Source of the DNA: Streptococcus hyointestinalis
GTDB lineage: Bacteria; Bacillota; Bacilli; Lactobacillales; Streptococcaceae
Length of the DNA: 64,000 nucleotides
Assembly: GCF_900459405.1 (NCBI RefSeq)
Contig: NZ_UHFN01000007.1
Coordinates: forward strand, 1,798,001-1,862,000
Reading direction: 5' to 3'
Both the position numbers and the translations under genes were made by a program. Below the pieces are notes generated by a model. That model had not been told where the DNA came from and searched no databases. It saw nothing but the letters and a program-made list of their open reading frames with translations. Of this stretch, positions 18,659-26,266 are shown in pieces; the first letter of the stretch is position 1; each line of letters starts with the position of its first letter.

Positions 18659-19993
18659 CTAGTCTTTTTCTACCTCGGGTTCTATATCAGTCATATAGAG
18701 TCTGAGTTTTGTCACACGACCGTCACGCACCTTATCGTTGGTCAACTCGAGGTGCTTGTCTTTACTATCAAAGCTGTAGGTTTGCTTATCTTCTTGGCTT
18801 GGGATACTGCCGACACCCGTTAGGTAAAAACCAGCAATGGTATCTACATCATCACTCTCCAAGTCTGTCTCGAAGTAATCGTTAAACTCATTGAGCGTCA
18901 TAGTACCTACGACAATATAAGTGTTGTCTGCGATTTCGTGGACAAACTGCTCGGACTTGTCCGTCTCGTCATCAATCTCACCGACAATCTCCTCAAGCAG
19001 GTCCTCAAGTGTCACAAGCCCTGCCATACCACCGTACTCATCCAGCAAAATCGCCATTTGATTTTGCGTTTTTCGCAATTCTCTTAGTAAATCATCGACA
19101 AAAATCGTCTCAGGAACAAACAGCGGTTCCTGTAAAATCTTACGCAGATTGAGCTTGTCAAATCCCTCTTCAAAGCCTGCCTTTAAGAGACGTTTGGTGT
19201 GTAAGACACCGATAACCTTGTCCTTATCATCATCATAAACAGGAATACGTGAGAAACTCTGACGCAGGATGTCCTTGATATTGGTCTGTGTATCATCATT
19301 GATATTGACCATAAAGGCGTCGGTCCTAGGCACCATGACCTCACGAGCCATCAACTCATCAAGCGAGAACACCCCTTGAAGCATCTCGATTTCCTCAGCG
19401 TCAAGTGTCTCCTCACTGTTTGTCAGCATGTATTCGATTTCATCACGTGTCATTTTCTCATCAGCGTCATCCAGAGTCATGGGTGTTATGCGACTTAGAA
19501 GATTGGTTGAGGCTGAGAGCAACCACACGAAAGGACGCATGATTAAGCCTAGTCCACTAATAACGGGCGCAGTGACAACAGCTAGGCTGTCTTTTAGATT
19601 AAGCGCAATACGCTTAGGGTACAATTCACCAAAAACGATAGACACATAGGTCAAAAATACCAGTGACAAAACGCTTCCTGCTGTTTTTGCCCAAGCGTAA
19701 CCACCAAACCAACCTGCAATCACCTCACCCAGACTAGCCGACAAGCTAGCCCCAGAAAGCAAGCTGATAAAGGTAATACCAACCTGAATAGTTGATAAGA
19801 AATTGTTAGGATTATCAAGAACCTTGAGCAGGCGCTGGTATTTCTTGTCGCCTTCTTCTGCTTTTTGCTCGACACGAGAGCGGTTTAATGACACCAAGGA
19901 CATCTCGGTCGCTGAGAAAAAGCCATTTAAAATGGTCAAGATAATCAGTAAAATAAATTGAAACAGCAGATTCTGACTGCTAGGGTCTTCCAT
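18659..19993 (-). CDS. Hemolysin-like CBS-domain membrane protein (CorC/HlyC family)
   Basis: 444 residues from ATG 19993, ten bases after AGGAG. The open frame extends a further 87 codons but covers the divergent promoter region. The order is a DUF21/CNNM transmembrane domain (about 1-195), a CBS pair (about 210-335, containing VMVPRTDAFMVN and DEYGGMAGLVTLEDLLEEIVGEI in parts), and a C-terminal CorC_HlyC domain. Relatives are implicated in Mg2+/Co2+ efflux or Mg2+ homeostasis; the hemolysin label is historical. It is divergent from the neighbouring ABC ATPase gene. Confidence 0.9.
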   Translation of the reverse strand: MEDPSSQNLLFQFILLIILTILNGFFSATEMSLVSLNRSRVEQKAEEGDKKYQRLLKVLDNPNNFLSTIQVGITFISLLSGASLSASLGEVIAGWFGGYAWAKTAGSVLSLVFLTYVSIVFGELYPKRIALNLKDSLAVVTAPVISGLGLIMRPFVWLLSASTNLLSRITPMTLDDADEKMTRDEIEYMLTNSEETLDAEEIEMLQGVFSLDELMAREVMVPRTDAFMVNINDDTQTNIKDILRQSFSRIPVYDDDKDKVIGVLHTKRLLKAGFEEGFDKLNLRKILQEPLFVPETIFVDDLLRELRKTQNQMAILLDEYGGMAGLVTLEDLLEEIVGEIDDETDKSEQFVHEIADNTYIVVGTMTLNEFNDYFETDLESDDVDTIAGFYLTGVGSIPSQEDKQTYSFDSKDKHLELTNDKVRDGRVTKLRLYMTDIEPEVEKD

Positions 19994-20114
19994 GAAATCT
20001 TTTCTCCTAAAATGTAATACCTCCATTATACCACACTTTGCCCCTCTTATGCTATAATAAATACTGTAACATATGTCATCTATTAAGTTTAGGAAGTAAA
20101 GAGGAGAACAGATA

Positions 20115-20897
20115 ATGGCAGTGATTTCACTTGAAAATGTCAGCTTGAAGCGACAAGGCAAGCTATTGCTCAATAATCTTAACTGGCAAGTAGAAAAGGG
20201 CGAGATGTGGGCGATTCTAGGACTGAATGGCTCTGGTAAATCGACACTACTCAAGATGATTATGGCAGAGTATTTTCCAACAAGTGGGAAGATGGATGTT
20301 TTAGGCTATCGCTTTGGGCAGGGTGATATCACTGGAGTCCGCACCAAGATTGGAGTGGTTGGCTCTTTTATCTCGGAGCGTATCGCAGGCAACATGCTCG
20401 CTGAAAAGGTCGTCCTAACTGGAAAATACAAGAGCAGTATCCTCTACAAGGCTTATGATGAGAGTGACTTAGAGGAAGCACGACAAATGTTGATTGCGCT
20501 TGGTGGCGAGCATTTGCTTGGGCGTATCTACGCTAGTCTCTCTCAAGGTGAGAAGCAATTGCTTTTAATCGCAAGGAGTCTCATGGAAAATCCAGATATG
20601 ATTATCCTAGATGAGGCGACGACTGGGCTTGACCTTTTTGCGAGAGAAAAATTGCTCCATCAAGTCGAGCGCATCGCTGATTTGCCACACGCACCTACTG
20701 TGCTTTACGTGACCCACCATGCCGAGGAAATCACCGCTAAGATGACACACATCCTACTGCTACGTGAAGGAGCCATTATCGCAAAAGGCAAAAAAGAAGA
20801 CATCCTCACCCCACAAGTCCTAGCAGACTTTTACCAAAGCCCAGTCAAACTCATCCCGCTAGACGACACACGCTTTTTTATCAAGCCTGTATTGTAG
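20115..20897 (+). CDS. Orphan ABC transporter ATP-binding protein (YlmA/ModF type)
   Basis: 260 residues. Walker A GLNGSGKST at 36-44, signature LSQGEKQ at 142-148, Walker B MIILDEAT (162-169) and the H-loop TH in LYVTHHAEE are all intact, so it should hydrolyse ATP. No permease or binding-protein gene is adjacent. Such stand-alone ATPases are common in Firmicutes and their partner is unknown. It is preceded by GAGGAG and followed by a bidirectional terminator. Confidence 0.88.
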   Translation: MAVISLENVSLKRQGKLLLNNLNWQVEKGEMWAILGLNGSGKSTLLKMIMAEYFPTSGKMDVLGYRFGQGDITGVRTKIGVVGSFISERIAGNMLAEKVVLTGKYKSSILYKAYDESDLEEARQMLIALGGEHLLGRIYASLSQGEKQLLLIARSLMENPDMIILDEATTGLDLFAREKLLHQVERIADLPHAPTVLYVTHHAEEITAKMTHILLLREGAIIAKGKKEDILTPQVLADFYQSPVKLIPLDDTRFFIKPVL

Positions 20898-20903
20898 CGA
20901 TAT

Positions 20904-20929
20904 AAAAAGTGCCTGTTGGCACTTTTTTT
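20904..20929. terminator. Bidirectional terminator between the ABC ATPase and antiporter genes
   Basis: A 10-bp perfect stem AAAAAGTGCC/GGCACTTTTT with a 4-base loop. It serves the plus-strand ATPase gene and the convergent antiporter gene, whose stop codon it touches. Confidence 0.85.
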
Positions 20930-23000
20930 AATTATTCAACCGACTTCTCGTGTAGTTAAAGAGGTCATAGGAAAGGGTATTGACCGTTTCTTTTAGAGAA
21001 TAGTTTTCAAGGGCGTTAACCTCTTTACGCAGAGCTTTAGCGTTTCTGCGGCTAATCAAGTCCTCCGCCTCATACTCGGCAATGACTTTACGCTCTAGGT
21101 AAAAGCCACGTAGCATCTCATCGACATTGTCTGGGACATTTCTCGTGATGACACGCTCGACAAAGGCTCCTGACTGGATGATTTGCGCTTCCTGCTTTCT
21201 GGAGTGAATCAGATAGCCGACAAGATCAGCACTGTAGACATCATCAAGGTTTTGCAGCGCCTCTAAAACCAAGGCGGTATTAGCTTGATAGAGAGCAATC
21301 AAGTGCTGTCTATTTTCCTTGGTGATGACTTGCTGGTTATTTCTCGCTCGCAAAAACTGACGAATGGTAGACCCTAAGGTCAAAATCTCGTGCAAGATTT
21401 GCGGAAGTGCCCGCAAAAGAACCGCTAGGACATAGGTCAAGTTTGAGATGAAGCCACGGTTAATCCGACGCTCCAAAAACTTGAGATAACCTTGATAGAG
21501 ACGATACTCTTTCATATCAATGTCACCGTTTAAAAAGGCATTCTCAAGACCGTCACTCTCAATTCCTAAAATCATGATGTTAATCAGAGCTAAGTCAGAC
21601 TTGACCTCATTAGACTCTTGATCTAGGATGAGGTTTTCTAAGCGTTTATTGTAATTGTCAATCACAGCATAGAGGGCTGTCCTGCTTTTGTCCTCTTTCA
21701 GGTCTTGTTGCAACTGCCAAATCACGGCATTTAAAATCGCAATCTGCATGTAGTGGTCAGGACTATTGCTACTTGCGCTAGCAAGTCTTGGCGAAACGAC
21801 GATACCAAGCAAAAAACTCAAAAGAGTAACGCCTGCTACGATAAAGAGTAGCATACTATGCTCAACTGTTGTCAAAGTCGGCAGTAGCAAGATGGTCGCA
21901 ACGGATACCGTTCCCTTGACACCAGAAAAGGTCAAAACGAGAATGTCCTTGAAGTACTTTTTAATCCCTTTTTTGAGATGACGACTGCGATAAGCGTAAA
22001 AAAGCCAAATCATCACAAAACGAATAGCAAAGAGCAACAGCGTCACCAGCACTATCACCCCTAAAATCAAGAATGTGTTAATTTCTTGACTGAAAAGCAC
22101 AGGTCTTGCAAACTTGGTCAACTCTGCTCCTAACATCAAAAAGACCACCCCGTTGAGAAGAAAAGCTATCATGCCCCACATGACGCTTCCGACATTGTCA
22201 ATCTGGGCATCTAAAAGGGTGATTTTTTTAAAACGGCTGGCTTGCGAGATACCAGCAATCACGACCGCAATGATACCAGAGCCGTGGATTTCCTCCGCTA
22301 AAAAGTAGGCGATAAAAGGTAGCGTCAGCTCAAGCAGCATAACACCTGACACATCCGCTACATCCATGCTATCTAAAATAGCTAAAAAGAGACGATTGAC
22401 CAGTGCCACAATCAGCCCAACCAGAAGCCCGCCAAAAACAGACAACAAAAGTTTAAGGCTGGCATTTTGCAGGGAAAAGACGCCCGTTGTAAGAGCAGTA
22501 ATGGCGACCTGAAAGGATACCAGACCGCTGGCGTCATTGAGCAGACCTTCCCCTTTTAAGATATTTTGGACATGCTTTGGAAAGCGAAAACGCTTTGATA
22601 GCGAGTTAAAGGCGACCAAGTCCGTTGGTCCAAGCGCAGCACCTACCGCTAGATAAGCTGCCAAGGACACTCCTGCTGGCAATAATTTATAGGTGGCAAA
22701 ACCCAAGGTAAGGGTGCTAACAAAGACCACTGGAAAAATCAGATACAAAATAATCTTCCAATGCCTCAAAACATTGGTAATATCACTCTCTTCTCCCTCA
22801 CGAAAAAGAAGCGGTGCAATGACAAAGGCTAGGAAAAGCTCACTATCTAGCGAGACAAACTGCTCTCCGAAAATCAAACACAAAAGCCCACCAAAGACAA
22901 TCTGAATCAAAGGTAGAGGCACCTTTGGAAAGAGCCTGTTGATTAAGTTCGAGAGAATAAGTGTAAACAGAAAAACAATAATTAAAACAGCAACGTGCAT
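20928..23000 (-). CDS. Monovalent cation:proton antiporter (CPA1 / NhaP type)
   Basis: 690 residues. The N-terminal 410 or so residues form about twelve transmembrane helices with CPA1 hallmarks: ALGPTDLVAFNSLS (ion-site Thr-Asp), GEGLLNDASGLVSFQ (Asn-Asp) and FSGVKGTVSVATILLLP (conserved Arg/Lys region). The long C-terminal soluble domain (about 420-690) is helical and probably regulatory. The likely role is Na+(K+)/H+ exchange for pH and salt homeostasis. It lies 25 bp downstream of the small protein gene at 23025-23228 and may share its transcript. Confidence 0.92.
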   Translation of the reverse strand: MHVAVLIIVFLFTLILSNLINRLFPKVPLPLIQIVFGGLLCLIFGEQFVSLDSELFLAFVIAPLLFREGEESDITNVLRHWKIILYLIFPVVFVSTLTLGFATYKLLPAGVSLAAYLAVGAALGPTDLVAFNSLSKRFRFPKHVQNILKGEGLLNDASGLVSFQVAITALTTGVFSLQNASLKLLLSVFGGLLVGLIVALVNRLFLAILDSMDVADVSGVMLLELTLPFIAYFLAEEIHGSGIIAVVIAGISQASRFKKITLLDAQIDNVGSVMWGMIAFLLNGVVFLMLGAELTKFARPVLFSQEINTFLILGVIVLVTLLLFAIRFVMIWLFYAYRSRHLKKGIKKYFKDILVLTFSGVKGTVSVATILLLPTLTTVEHSMLLFIVAGVTLLSFLLGIVVSPRLASASSNSPDHYMQIAILNAVIWQLQQDLKEDKSRTALYAVIDNYNKRLENLILDQESNEVKSDLALINIMILGIESDGLENAFLNGDIDMKEYRLYQGYLKFLERRINRGFISNLTYVLAVLLRALPQILHEILTLGSTIRQFLRARNNQQVITKENRQHLIALYQANTALVLEALQNLDDVYSADLVGYLIHSRKQEAQIIQSGAFVERVITRNVPDNVDEMLRGFYLERKVIAEYEAEDLISRRNAKALRKEVNALENYSLKETVNTLSYDLFNYTRSRLNN

Positions 23001-23024
23001 CTCAACAAAATCTCCAACTCACTC

Positions 23025-23228
23025 CTAACGCTTATCCTCACACATTTTCGCATAAGCGCTCTTGTGGTCAGCGATTTTTTTGTCCACTGCTGTGACGTCA
23101 CAATGGGTCATTTTCTTTTGGCAACGCTCAATTTCAAGCGTCATCAATTTCTTTTTGATTTTCGCCATTTTCTTGGCTTCACGTGTTTTTTCAAATCCTG
23201 TTGTATTTAACCATTCCTTTAACATCAT
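23025..23228 (-). CDS. Small basic Cys-containing protein, unknown function
   Basis: 67 residues starting at ATG 23228. The ribosome site GAGGT overlaps the stop codon region of mnmM, so it is translationally linked to that gene. The sequence is Lys/Glu rich and helical (EKTREAKKMAKIKKKLMTLE). Two Cys (ERCQKKMTHCD) and a third near the C-terminus (KMCEDKR) could bind a metal, but no known motif is recognised. Its position between mnmM and the antiporter gene supports it being a real gene. Confidence 0.65.
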   Translation of the reverse strand: MMLKEWLNTTGFEKTREAKKMAKIKKKLMTLEIERCQKKMTHCDVTAVDKKIADHKSAYAKMCEDKR

Positions 23229-23230
23229 CT

Positions 23231-23779
23231 TTACCTCAATTTTTCAATCATAATCAAAAATGGCGGCGTATTCACTTGATTTAGCGGCTGATAGAGCATG
23301 GTGGCAAAGTCTTCTTGTGACAGATTTTCGACAAAGGCGAGTACTTTTTCTTTTTCAATAGCACCGCCAGCATGCCCGTGATAGACCATCAAGGACACCC
23401 GACCGCCAACCACTAAACGCTCCAAAATCTTGGTTAATGCCTCAAGCGTCGTGCTTGGTTTTGTGATAAGACTCTTATCTGCACTTGGCAAATAACCCAG
23501 ATTAAAAATAGCAGCTGTGATAGGCTCGTCTACATAGTGGTCAAGCGTCTCGTGTCCATCTAGGATGAGCTCAGCATTTGTCAGTCCCTGACTTTCTAGG
23601 AGCTGACTGGTTTTATCAAGCGCCTGCTTTTGAATATCAAAAGCGTAGACTTTTCCTGCTTTCTTTGCTAAAAAGGCAGTGTCGTGACCATTTCCCATCG
23701 TCGCATCAACAACAATACTCTTCTTATCAATGACTTCTGCTAAAAAGTCATGAGAGAGGGTGATTGGACGTTTTATCAT
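23231..23779 (-). CDS. mnmM: tRNA (mnm5s2U34) methyltransferase, YtqB/MnmM family
   Basis: 182-residue class I SAM methyltransferase. Motif I is VDATMGNGHDTAFLA (24-38), and the family-typical NLGYLPSADK lies mid-protein. In Firmicutes the YtqB family has been assigned as MnmM, which methylates nm5(s2)U34 in tRNA wobble positions. That assignment is family knowledge, not shown by this sequence. The gene lies 20 bp downstream of the radical-SAM gene ytqA/mnmL, as in Bacillus, consistent with one wobble-uridine pathway. Confidence 0.88.
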   Translation of the reverse strand: MIKRPITLSHDFLAEVIDKKSIVVDATMGNGHDTAFLAKKAGKVYAFDIQKQALDKTSQLLESQGLTNAELILDGHETLDHYVDEPITAAIFNLGYLPSADKSLITKPSTTLEALTKILERLVVGGRVSLMVYHGHAGGAIEKEKVLAFVENLSQEDFATMLYQPLNQVNTPPFLIMIEKLR

Positions 23780-23799
23780 TGCTTTTCTCCAAACTTGTT

Positions 23800-24723
23800 C
23801 TAAACTAAGCGGCAGCCTTGATAGGCATCTCGGCGCTCCATTTCCTTATCGATAGCGTTCAAAACTTCCCATTTATTGAGACTCCACATAGGTCCTATGA
23901 GCATATCCCTAGGCGCATCGCCAGTGATACGATGAATAATAATATCTTTTGGGATAATCTCCAACTGGTCGCAGATAGTAGAGACATACTCTTCTTGGCT
24001 AAGCAATTGCAAGCGCCCCTCATGGTAATCCCGCTGCATGCGGGTGTTGGTCATCAAGTGCAAGAGATGGAGCTTGATACCGTTGATGTCGTTGTCAGTG
24101 ACACAGCGACGGACATTCTCTAACATCATCTCGTGCGTCTCACCTGGCAGCCCATTGATAAGATGGGAGACAATCTCTACCTTTGGAGCTTGCTTACGTA
24201 AACGCTCCACTGTTTCCTTATACAAATCATAAGAATGGGCACGATTGATAAGCTCCGAGGTCGCCTCATAAGTGGTCTGCAATCCCAGCTCCACCGTCAC
24301 ATGCATGCGCTCGCTTAACTCCGCTAGATAGGCGATAGTCTCGTCTGGCAAACAGTCTGGACGTGTCCCGATGTTGATACCGACCACACCAGGTTCATTG
24401 ATAGCCTGCTCGTAGCGCTCACGAATAACCTCCACACGGTCGTGCGTGTTGGTAAAGTTTTGAAAATAGACCAGATACTTCTTGACCTCGGGCCACTTGC
24501 GGTGCATAAAGTCAATTTCCTTGTAAAATTGCTCACGAATGGGCGCTTCAGGAGCAACGATAGCGTCACCTGACCCTGATACTGTACAAAAAGTACAGCC
24601 GCCGTGCGCTACCGTACCGTCACGATTGGGACAGTCAAATCCAGCATCAATCGGCACTTTGAAAATCTTCTCACCAAAAATTAAACGATAATAGTCATTT
24701 AGGGTGTTGTAACGTTTTTTCAT
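23800..24723 (-). CDS. mnmL: Radical SAM protein, YtqA/MnmL family
   Basis: 307 residues from ATG 24723. A TTG start seven codons upstream lies inside the promoter. The radical SAM cluster ligands are Cys31, Cys43 and Cys46 (CPNRDGTVAHGGCTFC), in the TIGR01212 pattern with a long gap between the first and second Cys. The YtqA family has been linked to the conversion of cmnm5U to nm5U in Gram-positive tRNA, upstream of MnmM. The start is preceded only six bases earlier by an extended -10 (TGTTACAAT) and has no ribosome site, so the mRNA may be leaderless. Confidence 0.88.
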   Translation of the reverse strand: MKKRYNTLNDYYRLIFGEKIFKVPIDAGFDCPNRDGTVAHGGCTFCTVSGSGDAIVAPEAPIREQFYKEIDFMHRKWPEVKKYLVYFQNFTNTHDRVEVIRERYEQAINEPGVVGINIGTRPDCLPDETIAYLAELSERMHVTVELGLQTTYEATSELINRAHSYDLYKETVERLRKQAPKVEIVSHLINGLPGETHEMMLENVRRCVTDNDINGIKLHLLHLMTNTRMQRDYHEGRLQLLSQEEYVSTICDQLEIIPKDIIIHRITGDAPRDMLIGPMWSLNKWEVLNAIDKEMERRDAYQGCRLV

Positions 24724-24770
24724 GACTCTATTGTAACACAAATCATGAGATTTTCACCAAAATTGCTCTA

Positions 24771-24806
24771 AAAAAGAGACCAGAAGCAAGCTTCTGGTCT
24801 CTTTTT
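24771..24806. terminator. Bidirectional terminator downstream of the PAP2 gene
   Basis: A 17-bp perfect stem (AAAAAGAGACCAGAAGC and its complement) around AA, with A/T runs at both ends. It ends the ribU-PAP2 transcript and lies 48 bp before the mnmL start. Confidence 0.9.
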
Positions 24807-24810
24807 AAAA

Positions 24811-25461
24811 TTACTTTTGTTTACCTTGAAAGCGCCACTTAAAGCGCAATTGGTCATAGTAAGGAAACACTAAGTTATGGATAGCATAGGCGAGCAAAAA
24901 GCCACCTATGATATCGCTTGGGTAATGCACGCCCAGATAAATCCGTGATAAGGCGATACAAAAAATCAAAAGCCCTAAAAGGATAGCCACCGTCCATTTG
25001 GCAGTCTGTGAAGACAAGCGTTGGAAACAAATGACAAAGATACTTCCAATAATCAAAAAAATCCCCGTGGCATGACCACTTGGAAATGAATTGCCACTCG
25101 CATGTACCAAGTGCGTAATACTAGGTCTTGGGCGCTGGTAGATATACTTGAGCGACACAATACAAATACCCGCTAAAATGCTGTTTGTAGCGACGTAAAT
25201 CGCCTCGGCATACCATTTTTTTAGCCATAAGACGATAACAGCAACAGCGGCAATGATAGCCTGGGTACTTGGATTTCCAATAACGGTTATGGTTTTAAAG
25301 AAAGCCGTTAGAGGCTGTGGAAGGTCTCCTCTGATGGTACTTTGCACACTAGTATCAAATGGTCGTAAAGCTTCAGGATAAAATTTGACCACATAACCTA
25401 GCATGACAAAGAATAAAAAAGCAAAAGAGGCAATTACCCAATAGTGTTGTCTTTTTTTCAT
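24811..25461 (-). CDS. PAP2-family membrane phosphatase
   Basis: 216 residues with about five transmembrane helices. The phosphatidic-acid phosphatase type 2 triad is complete: KYIYQRPRPS (C1), NSFPSGHATG (C2) and SRIYLGVHYPSDIIGG (C3). It probably dephosphorylates a lipid phosphate such as undecaprenyl pyrophosphate or phosphatidylglycerol phosphate at the outer membrane face. The exact substrate is not deducible. Its start overlaps the end of ribU by 4 bp, so the two are coupled and probably both under the FMN riboswitch. Confidence 0.9.
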   Translation of the reverse strand: MKKRQHYWVIASFAFLFFVMLGYVVKFYPEALRPFDTSVQSTIRGDLPQPLTAFFKTITVIGNPSTQAIIAAVAVIVLWLKKWYAEAIYVATNSILAGICIVSLKYIYQRPRPSITHLVHASGNSFPSGHATGIFLIIGSIFVICFQRLSSQTAKWTVAILLGLLIFCIALSRIYLGVHYPSDIIGGFLLAYAIHNLVFPYYDQLRFKWRFQGKQK

Positions 25462-26030
25462 TTCAATTGATATCTTTCTATAAACGGTTTACAAGACGTA
25501 TAGACGATATAAAAAACCAGAGCCAAGAGCACACCCTCAATGATATTAAAAGGGATGACCATGACTACAATGTAGCGACTAACCCCAATCGTTGCTGCGA
25601 TGTCAAAATTAGCAAAGGTGGCATACAGTGGCACGGCATAAAAGAAATTTATCAATACCATAGCAACCGTCAAGATAAGCGTCCCTAATACAGTTGCTTT
25701 CAGATAGGCTGTAAGCACCATGTGTTTTTTCCAAATAAAGGCAAATGCCCACAGAAAAACAAATAAAGCCACCATATTCATCGGAAGCCCGATGTAGGTT
25801 TCCACCCCTTGATTATTGAGCACCAGTTTTAAAAGCGAGCGTAAAAAAAGAACGACTACGCTACTCTTAAAATCAAAAAGTGCCAAGGCTAAAAGCATAG
25901 GAATCACACTAAAGTCGAGCTTTAGAAAGTTTGCCCCCGGAATGAGGGGAAAACTCACATACATGAGCACAAACGATAGTGCAGAGAGTACCGCTAAAAG
26001 CGTCAAACGTCTTGTGTTTGTCATTGTCAT
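25458..26030 (-). CDS. ribU: Riboflavin ECF transporter S component RibU
   Basis: 190 residues from ATG 26030, eight bases after GGAGG. A TTG five codons upstream overlaps the ribosome site. About six hydrophobic helices are visible, and the N-terminus MTMTNTRRLTLLAVLSALSF has the Arg-rich start and Ala/Leu helix typical of S components. The segment NFLKLDFSVIPMLLAL is characteristic of RibU. The upstream FMN riboswitch confirms the substrate. The energising EcfA/EcfT module is encoded elsewhere. Confidence 0.95.
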   Translation of the reverse strand: MTMTNTRRLTLLAVLSALSFVLMYVSFPLIPGANFLKLDFSVIPMLLALALFDFKSSVVVLFLRSLLKLVLNNQGVETYIGLPMNMVALFVFLWAFAFIWKKHMVLTAYLKATVLGTLILTVAMVLINFFYAVPLYATFANFDIAATIGVSRYIVVMVIPFNIIEGVLLALVFYIVYTSCKPFIERYQLK

Positions 26031-26100
26031 AAAAAATTCCTCCAATTTTTACAAATTGAAAGAAGCCCAAAAGGTATGTGCGTACACAAAAGACCTTTGT

Positions 26101-26219
26101 CTTCTCCCATCCAGACTATACTGTCGGTCGTGGAATCTCACCACGTCAGCTTGCGCTCGCGGACTTCACTCATCATATAAGTGTCACCGCCGGTCGGGAA
26201 TCACACCCTGCCCTGAAGA
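26101..26219 (-). promoter_or_regulatory. FMN riboswitch (RFN element)
   Basis: On the minus strand the conserved RFN blocks appear in order: CAGGGCAGGGTG, ATTCCCGACCGGCGGT, AGTCCGCGAGCG, a variable stem with GTGGTGAGATTCCAC, then GACCGACAGTATAGTC and TGGATGGGAGAAGA. It lies 70 bp upstream of ribU. Binding of FMN would shut down the ribU-PAP2 transcript or its translation. A pairing of AAAGGT with ACCTTT just downstream (about 26074-26097) may be part of the expression platform. Confidence 0.96.
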
Positions 26220-26233
26220 CATTTCCATGATAA

Positions 26234-26262
26234 CAAAAAAGCCCTGCAAATGCAAGGGCTTC
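26234..26262 (-). terminator. Terminator of the amidase/C39 gene
   Basis: AAGCCCT and AGGGCTT arms with an inner TGCA pairing and one bulge, followed on the minus strand by six T. It lies between the surface-protein stop codon and the FMN riboswitch. Confidence 0.8.
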
Positions 26263-26266
26263 ATAC

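Noticed and set aside
19994-20254. 87-codon N-terminal extension of the CBS membrane protein
   Set aside because: It covers the divergent promoter region of the ABC ATPase gene and shows no membrane or domain feature. The AGGAG and ATG at 19993 fit the family start.
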